Source of the DNA: Nostoc sp. JL33
Lineage (GTDB): Bacteria > Cyanobacteriota > Cyanobacteriia > Cyanobacteriales > Nostocaceae
NCBI RefSeq assembly: GCF_017114985.1
Contig: NZ_JABXKP010000082.1
Location: forward strand, 27,942-91,941
Length of the DNA: 64,000 nt
Direction: 5' to 3'
The translations under genes and the position numbers were made by a program. Positions 24,062 to 31,158 of this stretch are shown here, in pieces. The notes below the pieces were generated by a model. It made no database searches. It had not been told where the DNA came from and was given only the letters and a program-made list of their open reading frames with translations. Every line of letters begins with the position of its first letter. Within the stretch, counting starts at the first letter, position 1.

Positions 24062-24319
24062 ATGAGTAGAAAACGTCCAGCGAGAACAGGAAACCCAGAT
24101 TTGCGGCAGCAAAAGCATGTACCAGCGCCGCCAATAGAGGAAATCGAACAAGAAATATTTTCATTACTCTCTCCCCGCAACTTTAAACCACTAAAGTTGT
24201 ATAAAAACGAAGAAAAGAAAAAATTCCGAGACAGAATATTCACCTTACCAGTGATGATGGCGATGGTCGCTTTGCGAACCGCCGCAGGCATCGTTGTGAG
24301 TTTAGTATATCGGCCCTGA
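24062..24319 (+). pseudogene. IS4-type transposase, N-terminal remnant
   Basis: The 85-codon frame reads SRKRPARTGNPDLRQQKHV, PAPPIEEIEQEIFSLLSP and FTLPVMMAMVALRTAAGIV VSLVYRP, then stops. The beginning matches the N-terminus of long cyanobacterial IS4-family transposases (RTGNPDLR..., LTLPVMVAIVLSLVYRQ). The block LRTAAGI is a short repeat inserted into that last motif (24273-24293). The catalytic DDE domain is absent, so this is a relic. Confidence 0.75.
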
Positions 24320-24404
24320 TCTAGCTTTGCACAATTATCTAAAGTTATGGTTATTGCCAGCGAATATATCCTAATGTTGAATAGAGTTTTGATAATTTCA
24401 GATT

Positions 24405-25163
24405 ATGGCAGGACACAGTAAATGGGCAAATATTAAGCGCCAAAAAGCCGTAGTAGATGCAAAAAGGGGAAAAACCTTCACTCAGTTATCGCGGGCGATT
24501 ATCGTTGCGGCTAGAAGCGGCGTACCAGATCCGGCGCTGAATTTTCAACTTCGCACGGCAATTGACAAGGCAAAGGCAGCGAGTATCCCCAATGATAATA
24601 TTGAACGAGCGATCGCTAAAGGTGCTGGCACGAATGGCGGGGATAATGCTACTTTTGAAGCGATTCGCTACGAAGGATACGGCCCTAGTGGTGTAGCGAT
24701 TTTAATCGAAGCCTTTACAGATAATCGCAATCGCACTGCTGCTGACTTGCGTGTAGCTTTTAGTAAAAATGGTGGCAATCTTGGTGAAACAGGTTGCGTT
24801 AGCTGGATGTTTGAGCAAAAAGGCGTTTGTGTCGTGCAGAGTGTCGTTGACGAAGAACAGCTTTTAGAAGCATCCCTCGAAGGCGGTGCCGAATCTTATG
24901 AGATGACTGAAGATGAGATGGCTGAGGTATTTACTGATATTGGAAATTTAGAAACCCTTAGCCAGACACTTAAAGATCAAGGCATTAAAGTTACTGAAGC
25001 CGAATTGCGCTGGATTCCCAGTATTAGTGCAGAAGTTACTGATCCCGATCAGGCGCGATCGCTTTTCAAGTTAATCGATACTCTAGAAAGCCTGGATGAC
25101 GTGCAAAATGTCACAGCTAACTTTGAAATGGCAGAAGAATTGATCGCTCTCAGTATTATATAG
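24405..25163 (+). CDS. YebC/PmpR family protein
   Basis: The 252-residue protein has the unmistakable YebC N-terminus AGHSKWANIKRQKAVVDAKR, then DNIERAIAKGAG, YEGYGPSGVAILIEAFTDNRNRTAAD, FSKNGGNLGETGCVSWMFEQKG, and a C-terminal domain ending FEMAEELI. Family members are known as transcription regulators, and more recently as factors relieving ribosome stalling at proline-rich stretches. Cytoplasmic, single gene, full length. Confidence 0.97.
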   Translation: MAGHSKWANIKRQKAVVDAKRGKTFTQLSRAIIVAARSGVPDPALNFQLRTAIDKAKAASIPNDNIERAIAKGAGTNGGDNATFEAIRYEGYGPSGVAILIEAFTDNRNRTAADLRVAFSKNGGNLGETGCVSWMFEQKGVCVVQSVVDEEQLLEASLEGGAESYEMTEDEMAEVFTDIGNLETLSQTLKDQGIKVTEAELRWIPSISAEVTDPDQARSLFKLIDTLESLDDVQNVTANFEMAEELIALSII

Positions 25164-25300
25164 CAAGGTCTTCACTTCAAGTCATCTATCTTTGAATAGA
25201 GATAATTAAAAAATCACACGTAAGATTCACACAAATTACAAACTAATGACATACGGCTAGTAGATAGTTAGGCAATTGGTTATTTGATCAGGAATCTCAA

Positions 25301-25582
25301 ATGAATAAGTTCGCTAAAGCCTTACTTTTAACTCTAATGTTTGCTGCCCCTGTAGCCCTTTCTGCATCTACTGTTCAAGCCAAAACTACTTCTACCCCGA
25401 CAGCAACGCAAGCAACTGCTAAAGTTGCCAAATCCAAGACTGCAAAACGGAAGCATCATCATAAACATAAACACCACAACTCCAGCCAAGCTGTTAGAAG
25501 TAAATCCCTAGTTAAAAAACACGTTACTCCAACAGGTGCAACTACGTCACCCGCAGCTACACCAACCACCCCAAATAACTAA
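25301..25582 (+). CDS. Small secreted His/Lys-rich protein
   Basis: The 93-residue protein has a Sec signal (MNKFAKALLLTLMFAAPVAL, cleavage likely after STVQA near residue 27). The mature part is low-complexity, Thr/Ala/Lys-rich, with a cluster KRKHHHKHKHHN. It resembles the shorter product at 26279-26443, which shares MNKFAK and the signal style. A His cluster could bind metal or pack against polyanions; no family recognised. Confidence 0.7.
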   Translation: MNKFAKALLLTLMFAAPVALSASTVQAKTTSTPTATQATAKVAKSKTAKRKHHHKHKHHNSSQAVRSKSLVKKHVTPTGATTSPAATPTTPNN

Positions 25583-25701
25583 TTTTTGATTCTGTTTTAA
25601 TAATGGTTAAGCTGGCAGCGATCGCAGACTAGAGACGGTTATTTATGAGTGTCTTGTTGCTCAAATATGGTTCTTATAAGTAAGTGGGTCAAATTAAATA
25701 T

Positions 25702-25763
25702 AAAACCTCACCCTGCCTCCGGCTTCCCTCTCCTTAATAAGGAGAGGGATTGAGGGTGAGGTT
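25702..25763. repeat. Palindromic repeat, aaacctcaccc family
   Basis: Terminal arms aaacctcaccct and agggtgaggttt enclose a second hairpin (ctctccttaataaggagag). A diverged relative is at 45936-45990. Confidence 0.8.
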
Positions 25764-26006
25764 TGATCTTATGTTTAATTACGCCTAGCTACTTAGTTGC
25801 TATTAACTTTCATATAGGAATCGTATTTGATTTTTGAAATTATCTACGTAGGCGGGGAGTGGGGAGTAGGGAGTAGGGAATAAGGAATAAGGCTTTTCGA
25901 GTTGTACCGAGCTTTTTCAGAAATCAAATATTAGTCCTATATTTTGTAGTCATAGTCTGCCAAGCTTATTTTCTACTATTCTCAAACTACATACCATACC
26001 ATTTAG

Positions 26007-26036
26007 ACCTGCCGTGATCCACAGCAGGTTTTTTTT
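26007..26036 (+). terminator. Intrinsic terminator
   Basis: Stem acctgc/gcaggt with an 11-nt loop followed by eight T residues. It is about 425 bp after the stop of the secreted protein gene, so it may end a long 3' UTR or an unrecognised transcript. Confidence 0.65.
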
Positions 26037-26278
26037 GAAGTTGGTAAATTTCTTTAAAACAATAGAATCACCCTTAGTTAGTCCCAGAATTAATTCTGGC
26101 TACTTGCCGAAAAACTCCGTAATTTTTCTCTGTAGACTAATAAAGTTTAAGCTGTATATAGATGCGAATATTGGTAAAAATCTCCACAAAAACTTCATAT
26201 AAATAACAAGATATCGACATATCTATTTGTCATATTTAATTCAGAGATTCGCTGAATAAATAGAATCAAATAAATCAG

Positions 26279-26443
26279 ATGAACAAATTTGCTAAAGGTT
26301 TAGTTCTAGCTCTAGCACTTGCTACCCCCATAGCCATTGCTGCACCAATCTTCCAAGCTACACCGGCTTCAGCTGCTGTTAGATATCATAGACATCATCA
26401 CAAACCAATACGTCACCATTACGTTCGCAGACATCATCTATAA
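26279..26443 (+). CDS. Small secreted His/Arg-rich peptide
   Basis: Fifty-four codons encode MNKFAKGLVLALALATPIAI, with signal cleavage likely after TPASA, and a short mature part RYHRHHHKPIRHHYVRRHH. It shares the MNKFAK start and signal form with the 93-residue protein 700 bp upstream, so the two are probably paralogues. A terminator follows at 26561-26597. The mature peptide is strongly basic and His-rich, compatible with metal binding or an antimicrobial or surface role, but this is speculation. Confidence 0.65.
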   Translation: MNKFAKGLVLALALATPIAIAAPIFQATPASAAVRYHRHHHKPIRHHYVRRHHL

Positions 26444-26560
26444 TCTTCTGCCGTCAAACACAGCATATTTAATCAGAAGTTACTGTTAGTAGTAATAGTT
26501 TGTCGTAGCTGTGTAACAAAATTTCTAGTTTATTTATCTGCAAAATAAATAAAGCTTTGT

Positions 26561-26597
26561 AACCTCGCTGTTGTCCTCAGTCATCAGCGAGGTTTTT
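26561..26597 (+). terminator. Intrinsic terminator
   Basis: A 10-bp stem aacctcgctg/cagcgaggtt is followed by tttttc, 118 bp after the small secreted peptide gene and before the hydroxylase gene. Confidence 0.75.
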
Positions 26598-26678
26598 CAA
26601 TGTTTGCTTCTATTAACTTGCTCTCAGGGGCGCGATCGCGTAAAAATAAGAGGTAAGATGCTGTAACCTAACTTAACA

Positions 26679-27938
26679 ATGACCCTAACGCAGCTTGAGC
26701 AAAGTATTTCCCCTCAACCAACACCGCCAAATGAGCGGGGATATGAATATGATTTGGTAATAGTCGGCGGTGGGATTATTGGGTTAACTCTAGCCTCTGC
26801 TTTAAAAGATTCTGGCTTGAGTGTGTTGTTGATTGAAGCGAAAGTGGCATCAGCATCTGTGGCTAAAGGGCAAGCCTATGCAGTTCATCAGCTTTCGTCG
26901 TTAATTTACCAAGGAATTGGAGTTTGGGACAAAATGTTGCCTCAAATCGCCAAATATTGCCGAGTTCGTCTTTCTGATGCCGATTATCCCAATGTGGTGG
27001 AATTCACCACAGATGATATAGGTACAGCAGAGTTGGGTTATGTGGCGGAACACCAAGCGTTGTTGCAGCCTTTGCAAGAGTTTGTCCAAGATTGTGCAAA
27101 TGTGACTTATCTATGTCCGGCGGAAGTGGTAAATACGCAATACCATTCGGATATAGTAGCGATAGATATTAAAGTTGCCGATCAGTTACGGACTCTCAAG
27201 AGCAAATTACTGATAGCAGCAGATGGGGCGCGATCGCCAATTCGTCAAGCTGCTGGGATCAAAACCTCTGGCTGGAAATATTGGCAATCTTGCATCGTGG
27301 CATTTGTCAAACCAGAAAAACCCCACAACAACACCGCTTACGAAAGATTTTGGTCTAGCGGGCCTTTTGCAATTTTACCTTTACCGGGGAACCGTTGCCG
27401 CATTGTCTGGACAGCCCCACATGAAGAAGCAAAAGCTTTATGTGCTTTAGATGACGAGCAATTTTTAAGAGAACTCACCCGTCGCTATGGGAATCAGATG
27501 GGGAAATTGGAATTACTGGGCGATCGCTTTGTATTTCAGGTACAACTCATGCAAAGCGATCGCTATGTTCTCCCCCGACTGGCATTAATTGGTGATGCAG
27601 CGCACAATTGCCATCCTGTCGGCGGACAAGGTTTAAATCTGGGTATTCGGGATGCGGCGGCTTTGGCGCAAGTAATCCAAGCAGCGCACAAGGCGGGTAA
27701 AGATATCGGCGATATTCAGATTCTGAAAGGTTATGAACGCTGGCGCAAGCTGGAAAACCTGACGATTTTAGGTTTCACCGATTTGTTAGATCGGATGTTT
27801 TCTAATAATTTCTTACCTGTGGTGGTGGTGCGTCGGCTGGGTTTATGGTTTTTGCAGCGAGTACCTGTATTAAAGGTGTTTATGCTGAAGTTGATGATCG
27901 GTTTGAAGGGGCGTACTCCAGAATTGGCAAAACGATAA
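26679..27938 (+). CDS. FAD-dependent hydroxylase, UbiH/UbiF/COQ6 family
   Basis: The 419-residue protein has the Rossmann FAD site DLVIVGGGIIGLTLASAL (residues about 25-42), the LLIAADGARSPIRQAAGI region (DG motif, about 180-196) and RLALIGDAAHNCHPVGGQGLNLGIRD (GD motif, about 298-322). These define class A flavoprotein aromatic hydroxylases of the UbiH type. In cyanobacteria, which make plastoquinone rather than ubiquinone, homologues have been discussed for quinone or vitamin K pathways; the substrate here is unproven. A C-terminal hydrophobic stretch may associate with membrane. Confidence 0.92.
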   Translation: MTLTQLEQSISPQPTPPNERGYEYDLVIVGGGIIGLTLASALKDSGLSVLLIEAKVASASVAKGQAYAVHQLSSLIYQGIGVWDKMLPQIAKYCRVRLSDADYPNVVEFTTDDIGTAELGYVAEHQALLQPLQEFVQDCANVTYLCPAEVVNTQYHSDIVAIDIKVADQLRTLKSKLLIAADGARSPIRQAAGIKTSGWKYWQSCIVAFVKPEKPHNNTAYERFWSSGPFAILPLPGNRCRIVWTAPHEEAKALCALDDEQFLRELTRRYGNQMGKLELLGDRFVFQVQLMQSDRYVLPRLALIGDAAHNCHPVGGQGLNLGIRDAAALAQVIQAAHKAGKDIGDIQILKGYERWRKLENLTILGFTDLLDRMFSNNFLPVVVVRRLGLWFLQRVPVLKVFMLKLMIGLKGRTPELAKR

Positions 27939-27948
27939 GGGTTAAATG

Positions 27949-28608
27949 CTACACCACACCAGCTTGAAAAATTTGATTTGGGGTGAGATTCAATTCGGGA
28001 AAAGTTTGGGAAATAATGCGTAGTTTACCGCCGCAGGCATCGCTATCTCGAAACTTACTTATCTGATATTCGCCATCAATTAAGTTACAAACAGAGATTG
28101 TCGGTTGTTTGGGGTTGCCGATAAAATTACGTCCACCCAAGGCAGCATAATCGACAATCCAATATTCGGGGATACCCATCTCTTCTCTTCGAGACGCTAC
28201 GCGAACATAGTCAGCATATTTTATATAGTAATCGTCTCGCCAGTTGGTTGATACAACCTCAATTGCCAAAGGTATTGATCCACCTAAACTAACGATAGAT
28301 TCTTTTTTCCATAATTTTTCGTTTGCCAAATTTGCACGGTTTAGCACCAACACATCTGGGATGTAACCAGAATCTTTTTCAGCAGGTCTAACTATAGCTT
28401 GGTTGGGTATGAAGTAGGGCAATCCTAGACGTTCGATTTCAACAGCAATTTCAATACCTAGAAATCCTTTAACTTCTTCGTGTTTCCCTACTGGTTGCGC
28501 TATTTCAACAATTTGTCCGTTGTGTAGTTCGTAGCGTACTCGTCGATTTTCGGGTAGCCAATCGACAAATTCCTCAAAGGTTACTAGCTTGGGTATGGCT
28601 TGAGTCAT
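27949..28608 (-). CDS. Uma2 family (DUF820) putative nuclease with two in-frame repeat insertions
   Basis: The 219-residue Uma2 protein has YELHNGQIVEIAQPVGKHE, GYIPDVLVLNR, LAIEVVSTNWRDDYYIKYADY and MGIPEYWIVDYAALGG. The last two blocks are normally contiguous (YADYEEMGIPEYW), but here VRVASRRE intervenes, 24 bp of the gagacgctacgcgaac repeat at about 28187-28210. A second foreign block gives SDACGG before KLRIIS (repeat core ccgccgcaggcatcg, 28030-28045). Both inserts keep the frame. It converges with the hydroxylase gene 10 bp away. Confidence 0.87.
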   Translation of the reverse strand: MTQAIPKLVTFEEFVDWLPENRRVRYELHNGQIVEIAQPVGKHEEVKGFLGIEIAVEIERLGLPYFIPNQAIVRPAEKDSGYIPDVLVLNRANLANEKLWKKESIVSLGGSIPLAIEVVSTNWRDDYYIKYADYVRVASRREEMGIPEYWIVDYAALGGRNFIGNPKQPTISVCNLIDGEYQISKFRDSDACGGKLRIISQTFPELNLTPNQIFQAGVV

Positions 28609-28699
28609 AGATGATAGAGAATTACTGATGATAGAAATATTATCTCTAATCTAGGCGAATGCGGACAGCTTTTTCACCACGGTTAAAAACGCGCTTATA

Positions 28700-28960
28700 T
28701 CGGCGATGCCTACGGCTGGCTACGCCTACGCATTTGTGATATCGGGAACCGCATTTGTGATATCGGGAACCGCATTTGCTATATCGGGAACCGCATTTGC
28801 TATATCGGGAACCGCATTTGCTATATCGGCGATGCCTACGGCTGGCTACGCCTACGCATTTGTTATATTGAGAACCGCATTTGTGATATCGGGAACCGCA
28901 TTTGTTATATCGTCGATGCCTACGGCTGGCTACGCCTACGCATTTGCTATTTCGGCGACG
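28700..28960. repeat. Tandem array on a 21/42-bp lattice (gcatttg...gatatcggg)
   Basis: The core gcatttg starts at 28730, 28751, 28772, 28793, 28814, 28856, 28877, 28898 and 28940, all exact multiples of 21 bp. The 21-bp unit is close to gcatttgtgatatcgggaac. Where the step is 42 bp, the space is filled by gatgcctacggctggctacg, which also opens the array. Because 21 is a multiple of three, long frames are open on both strands (28646-28963 and 28706-29062), but neither is a credible gene. Confidence 0.92.
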
Positions 28961-29066
28961 CATAGTAGCATTTTGGAAGCGATCGCTTCACTCAGATGTG
29001 GTAAGCAAATGCCCACCCTACTTTTTGCTAGGATAATATACGATCAATTTTCAAGGATCTGAGGGT

Positions 29067-29438
29067 ATGATAGGATCAAGTGAACAAACAGCCATCATCC
29101 GTACAGAGCGGGGATTAACGATCGCAGGCACTCGTATTACTATTTATGACGTGATGGATCATCTCGCAGCTAGACGACCACCAGAATTAGTCTTGAATTG
29201 GCTTCCACTGACAAAAAACCAACTTGAGTCGGCTTTATCCTACATTGAGACGAATCGTACTGAGGTTGAAGCTGAGTACCAAGAAGTTTTGAAAACAGCA
29301 GAAGAAATCCAGCAGTATTGGGAAGAACGGAACCAAGATCGCCTTACTCAGATTGCCACGATGCCGCCTAAGCCCGGTCAAGAATCTCTATGGAAAAAAC
29401 TCCAAGCGCAGAAAGCTAAACATGCAGTGGAGTCATGA
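29067..29438 (+). CDS. DUF433 domain protein, probable antitoxin
   Basis: The 123-residue protein has the DUF433 winged-helix-like pattern: TERGLTIAGTRITIYDVMDHL, ARRPPELVLNWLPLTKNQLESAL, then a long acidic helix. DUF433 proteins are typically paired with a PIN-like DUF5615 protein. The downstream gene overlaps by 4 bp (ATGA), supporting a toxin-antitoxin operon. Confidence 0.85.
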   Translation: MIGSSEQTAIIRTERGLTIAGTRITIYDVMDHLAARRPPELVLNWLPLTKNQLESALSYIETNRTEVEAEYQEVLKTAEEIQQYWEERNQDRLTQIATMPPKPGQESLWKKLQAQKAKHAVES

Positions 29439-29830
29439 ATTTTCTGGTTGATTACAATCTTCAGAAATACGCTGCTATTCTTCTGGGAAAAATTGCAAAT
29501 GATGGTTGGCTTGATCTGATACCTCTGTCTTTTATCTTTTTTCAAGACATTGAGTTGCCAACGGATAGCAATGATCGAGTTGTATGGCAACTCGCTCAAC
29601 AAAACCGAGTGATTTTGCTGACTGCGAATCGCAACATGAAAGGAGAGGATTCATTAGAGCAAGTTATTCGCGAAGACAATACACCTGATTCATTGCCAGT
29701 CATCACAATTGGAAATCTTGACCGTTTCAGTAAAGAAGCTAGCTACCGCAGCCGATGTGCTGACCGTATTATTGAGATCGTACTTGATATTGAGAACTAC
29801 ATAGGAGTTGGACGCATTTTCATCCCATAA
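29435..29830 (+). CDS. DUF5615 PIN-like protein, probable toxin
   Basis: The 131-residue protein begins NFLVDYNLQKYA, the PIN-like first strand with an Asp, and contains DSNDRVVWQLAQQNRVILLTANRNMKGEDSLEQ with further conserved acidic positions (split here by description only; motif residues 45-78). It is overlapped by the DUF433 gene. The family is thought to be ribonuclease-like toxins. Full length for the group seen in cyanobacteria. Confidence 0.82.
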   Translation: MNFLVDYNLQKYAAILLGKIANDGWLDLIPLSFIFFQDIELPTDSNDRVVWQLAQQNRVILLTANRNMKGEDSLEQVIREDNTPDSLPVITIGNLDRFSKEASYRSRCADRIIEIVLDIENYIGVGRIFIP

Positions 29831-29920
29831 GTAAGCTGAGTTCGATGAACCTCTCCCGGACAGCCTCCCTCTCCGAAATGGAAAGGGAGGAGCAAATTCA
29901 TTCAACGGGAGAACGAAGTT

Positions 29921-29941
29921 TATAGAACCCATTTGAGATCT
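29921..29941. mobile_element. Solo IS end (tatagaacccatttga)
   Basis: The sequence tatagaacccatttgagatc matches the left end of the small element at 30663-30819 (tatagaacccatttgatatc). No partner end is found nearby, so it is a scar or one end of a deleted copy. Confidence 0.65.
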
Positions 29942-29991
29942 ATACAGGAGGGCAATCGAATTTGGCTGAACTACGAGCTAAGTTACAAATT

Positions 29992-30336
29992 TTATAGATT
30001 GATCGTCAGGATTTTTTTCTTGCTTTTTTTGTCGCTCAACACGACTGTATTGTAGGGTAATGTATCCGTTAAGAGCGGAATTGGCAGCCTAAAACTGGGG
30101 CTTTTATGATCGAGTTCGCCTAAATCAATGCTTTTCGTGATATCGCCATCTGTTGCAAGATTTGCGGTAAGTTCGCCTTTATAATCTTCAATTAAAAAGT
30201 CTCTAAAGAAAACGACTTCCCCACCCTCAGGATCTATACCAAGGATGACCGTACCGCTGAAAGTTGCGCCTTTTCGTTCTTCATCAACCGTTGCCATTGT
30301 GATTTCCGAGGGGTCTTGACCGGACATATCTGCCAT
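29992..30336 (-). CDS. Hypothetical protein, 114 residues
   Basis: A soluble, acidic, beta-rich-looking protein (MADMSGQDPSEITMATVDEE, ATFSGTVILGIDPEGGEVVF, ILTINL end). No signal peptide or membrane segment. The start at 30336 has a purine-rich upstream (aggaaaaag). No family recognised; codon use looks normal for the window. It stands alone. Confidence 0.65.
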   Translation of the reverse strand: MADMSGQDPSEITMATVDEERKGATFSGTVILGIDPEGGEVVFFRDFLIEDYKGELTANLATDGDITKSIDLGELDHKSPSFRLPIPLLTDTLPYNTVVLSDKKSKKKILTINL

Positions 30337-30662
30337 AAACTTTTTCCTGGGCGAATTCTCAACAATTGAAAATGATTTTACAAGAGCGCTATGGGCGATC
30401 GCAAAACTCTCAGGACGTATTTCTGCATCGGTCTTGCAAATGTATAGCCAAGTTACTTCTGGTTATACGCCTAATTGGAAGATTGAGTAGGGATGAGTAG
30501 GGGCCCAAAGCGATCACGAAGCGTTGCTGCAAAGCAGATCGCATCGCAGAAACCTGATAGAGGGGAGACGTTGAGAAGTTTCCAGATAACTTGATCCGAC
30601 CTTGCCTCGGCAGTAGAGTGCCCTTATCTGTGAACTGACAGGTTTATGGAGTCCAAGGATAT

Positions 30663-30819
30663 ATAGAACCCATTTGATATCTATGCCTGAGCTAACCGCT
30701 TAAGCATGAGTCTGATAAAACGTTCAATGATTGCCCACTCTTTGTCGGTTAAGCTGCTGGAGTACGGCATTTATTTCTCATTTTACCCGTTCTTCCAAGA
30801 TCCCAAATGGGTTCTATAA
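30663..30819. mobile_element. Internally deleted IS5-type element (MITE-like)
   Basis: The left end tatagaacccatttgatatc and right end gatcccaaatgggttctata are inverted repeats (about 19 of 21 bp), 157 bp overall. Inside, on the minus strand, a 29-codon frame from ATG at 30770 reads MPYSSSLTDKEWAIIERFI and then stops at 30681. LTDKEWAIIE is the typical N-terminal motif of IS5/IS4-like transposases. Thus both ends and the transposase start survive while the catalytic body is gone. Confidence 0.82.
30681..30770 (-). pseudogene. IS5-type transposase N-terminal fragment
   Basis: Twenty-nine residues beginning MPYSSSLTDKEWAIIERF lie inside the terminal inverted repeats at 30663 and 30819. The frame ends at a stop beside the left repeat, so no catalytic residues remain. 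Confidence 0.72.
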
Positions 30820-31158
30820 ACCGCTAATGGCATCGCCAGACTTGAAGAGCAAGCTGAATGAATTGCTGGCTGTGGGATAAATGCATTCATTGGTTGACAA
30901 GTCACTGCACCGGAACATACCAGTATGGTCAGATGAGTAGCAGAGATTATTTGCATCCAGCAATATGAATCTATCAACTACCCAAGATAGATGTAATAGT
31001 ATATAAAATGTGTTAGTTACTCAATACTGCCAACCCTATGGTTGAAAATTAGGGTTTTTCTACATAAAATTAAAAATCTAAAATTAAAAATTGGTAACAG
31101 TGATGGTTAGGAGTGTTAGAGTTTCAAGAAACTCACCGGAACTTTTCAGCGGGTATTC

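Larger units (their letters stand above)
25583..26278. other. Spacer with repeats and a terminator
   Basis: Holds an inverted element at 25702-25763 (aaacctcaccct ... agggtgaggttt), a ggggagtagggagtaggg short repeat at 25855-25885, and a terminator-like hairpin at 26007-26036. A 62-codon frame at 26014-26202 begins inside that hairpin and is not protein-like. Confidence 0.55.
30337..31158. other. Long spacer with IS-derived element
   Basis: About 820 bp holding the internally deleted element at 30663-30819 and a short repeat block near 30500-30545 (gcgatcacgaagcgttgctg). The 64-codon minus frame at 30783-30977 straddles the element end and is not credible. The last 140 bp are AT-rich and should carry the promoter of the transglycosylase gene. 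Confidence 0.5.

Noticed and set aside
28646..29062. Two long frames, one per strand, over the 28.7-kb array
   Set aside because: Both exist because a 21-bp tandem repeat without stops is open in several frames; the peptides are pure repeat with no start context or family character.
30783..30977. 64-codon minus-strand frame
   Set aside because: It spans the right end of the IS-derived element and flanking sequence, has no homology that I recognise, and is Cys/Ser-rich in a non-protein-like way.
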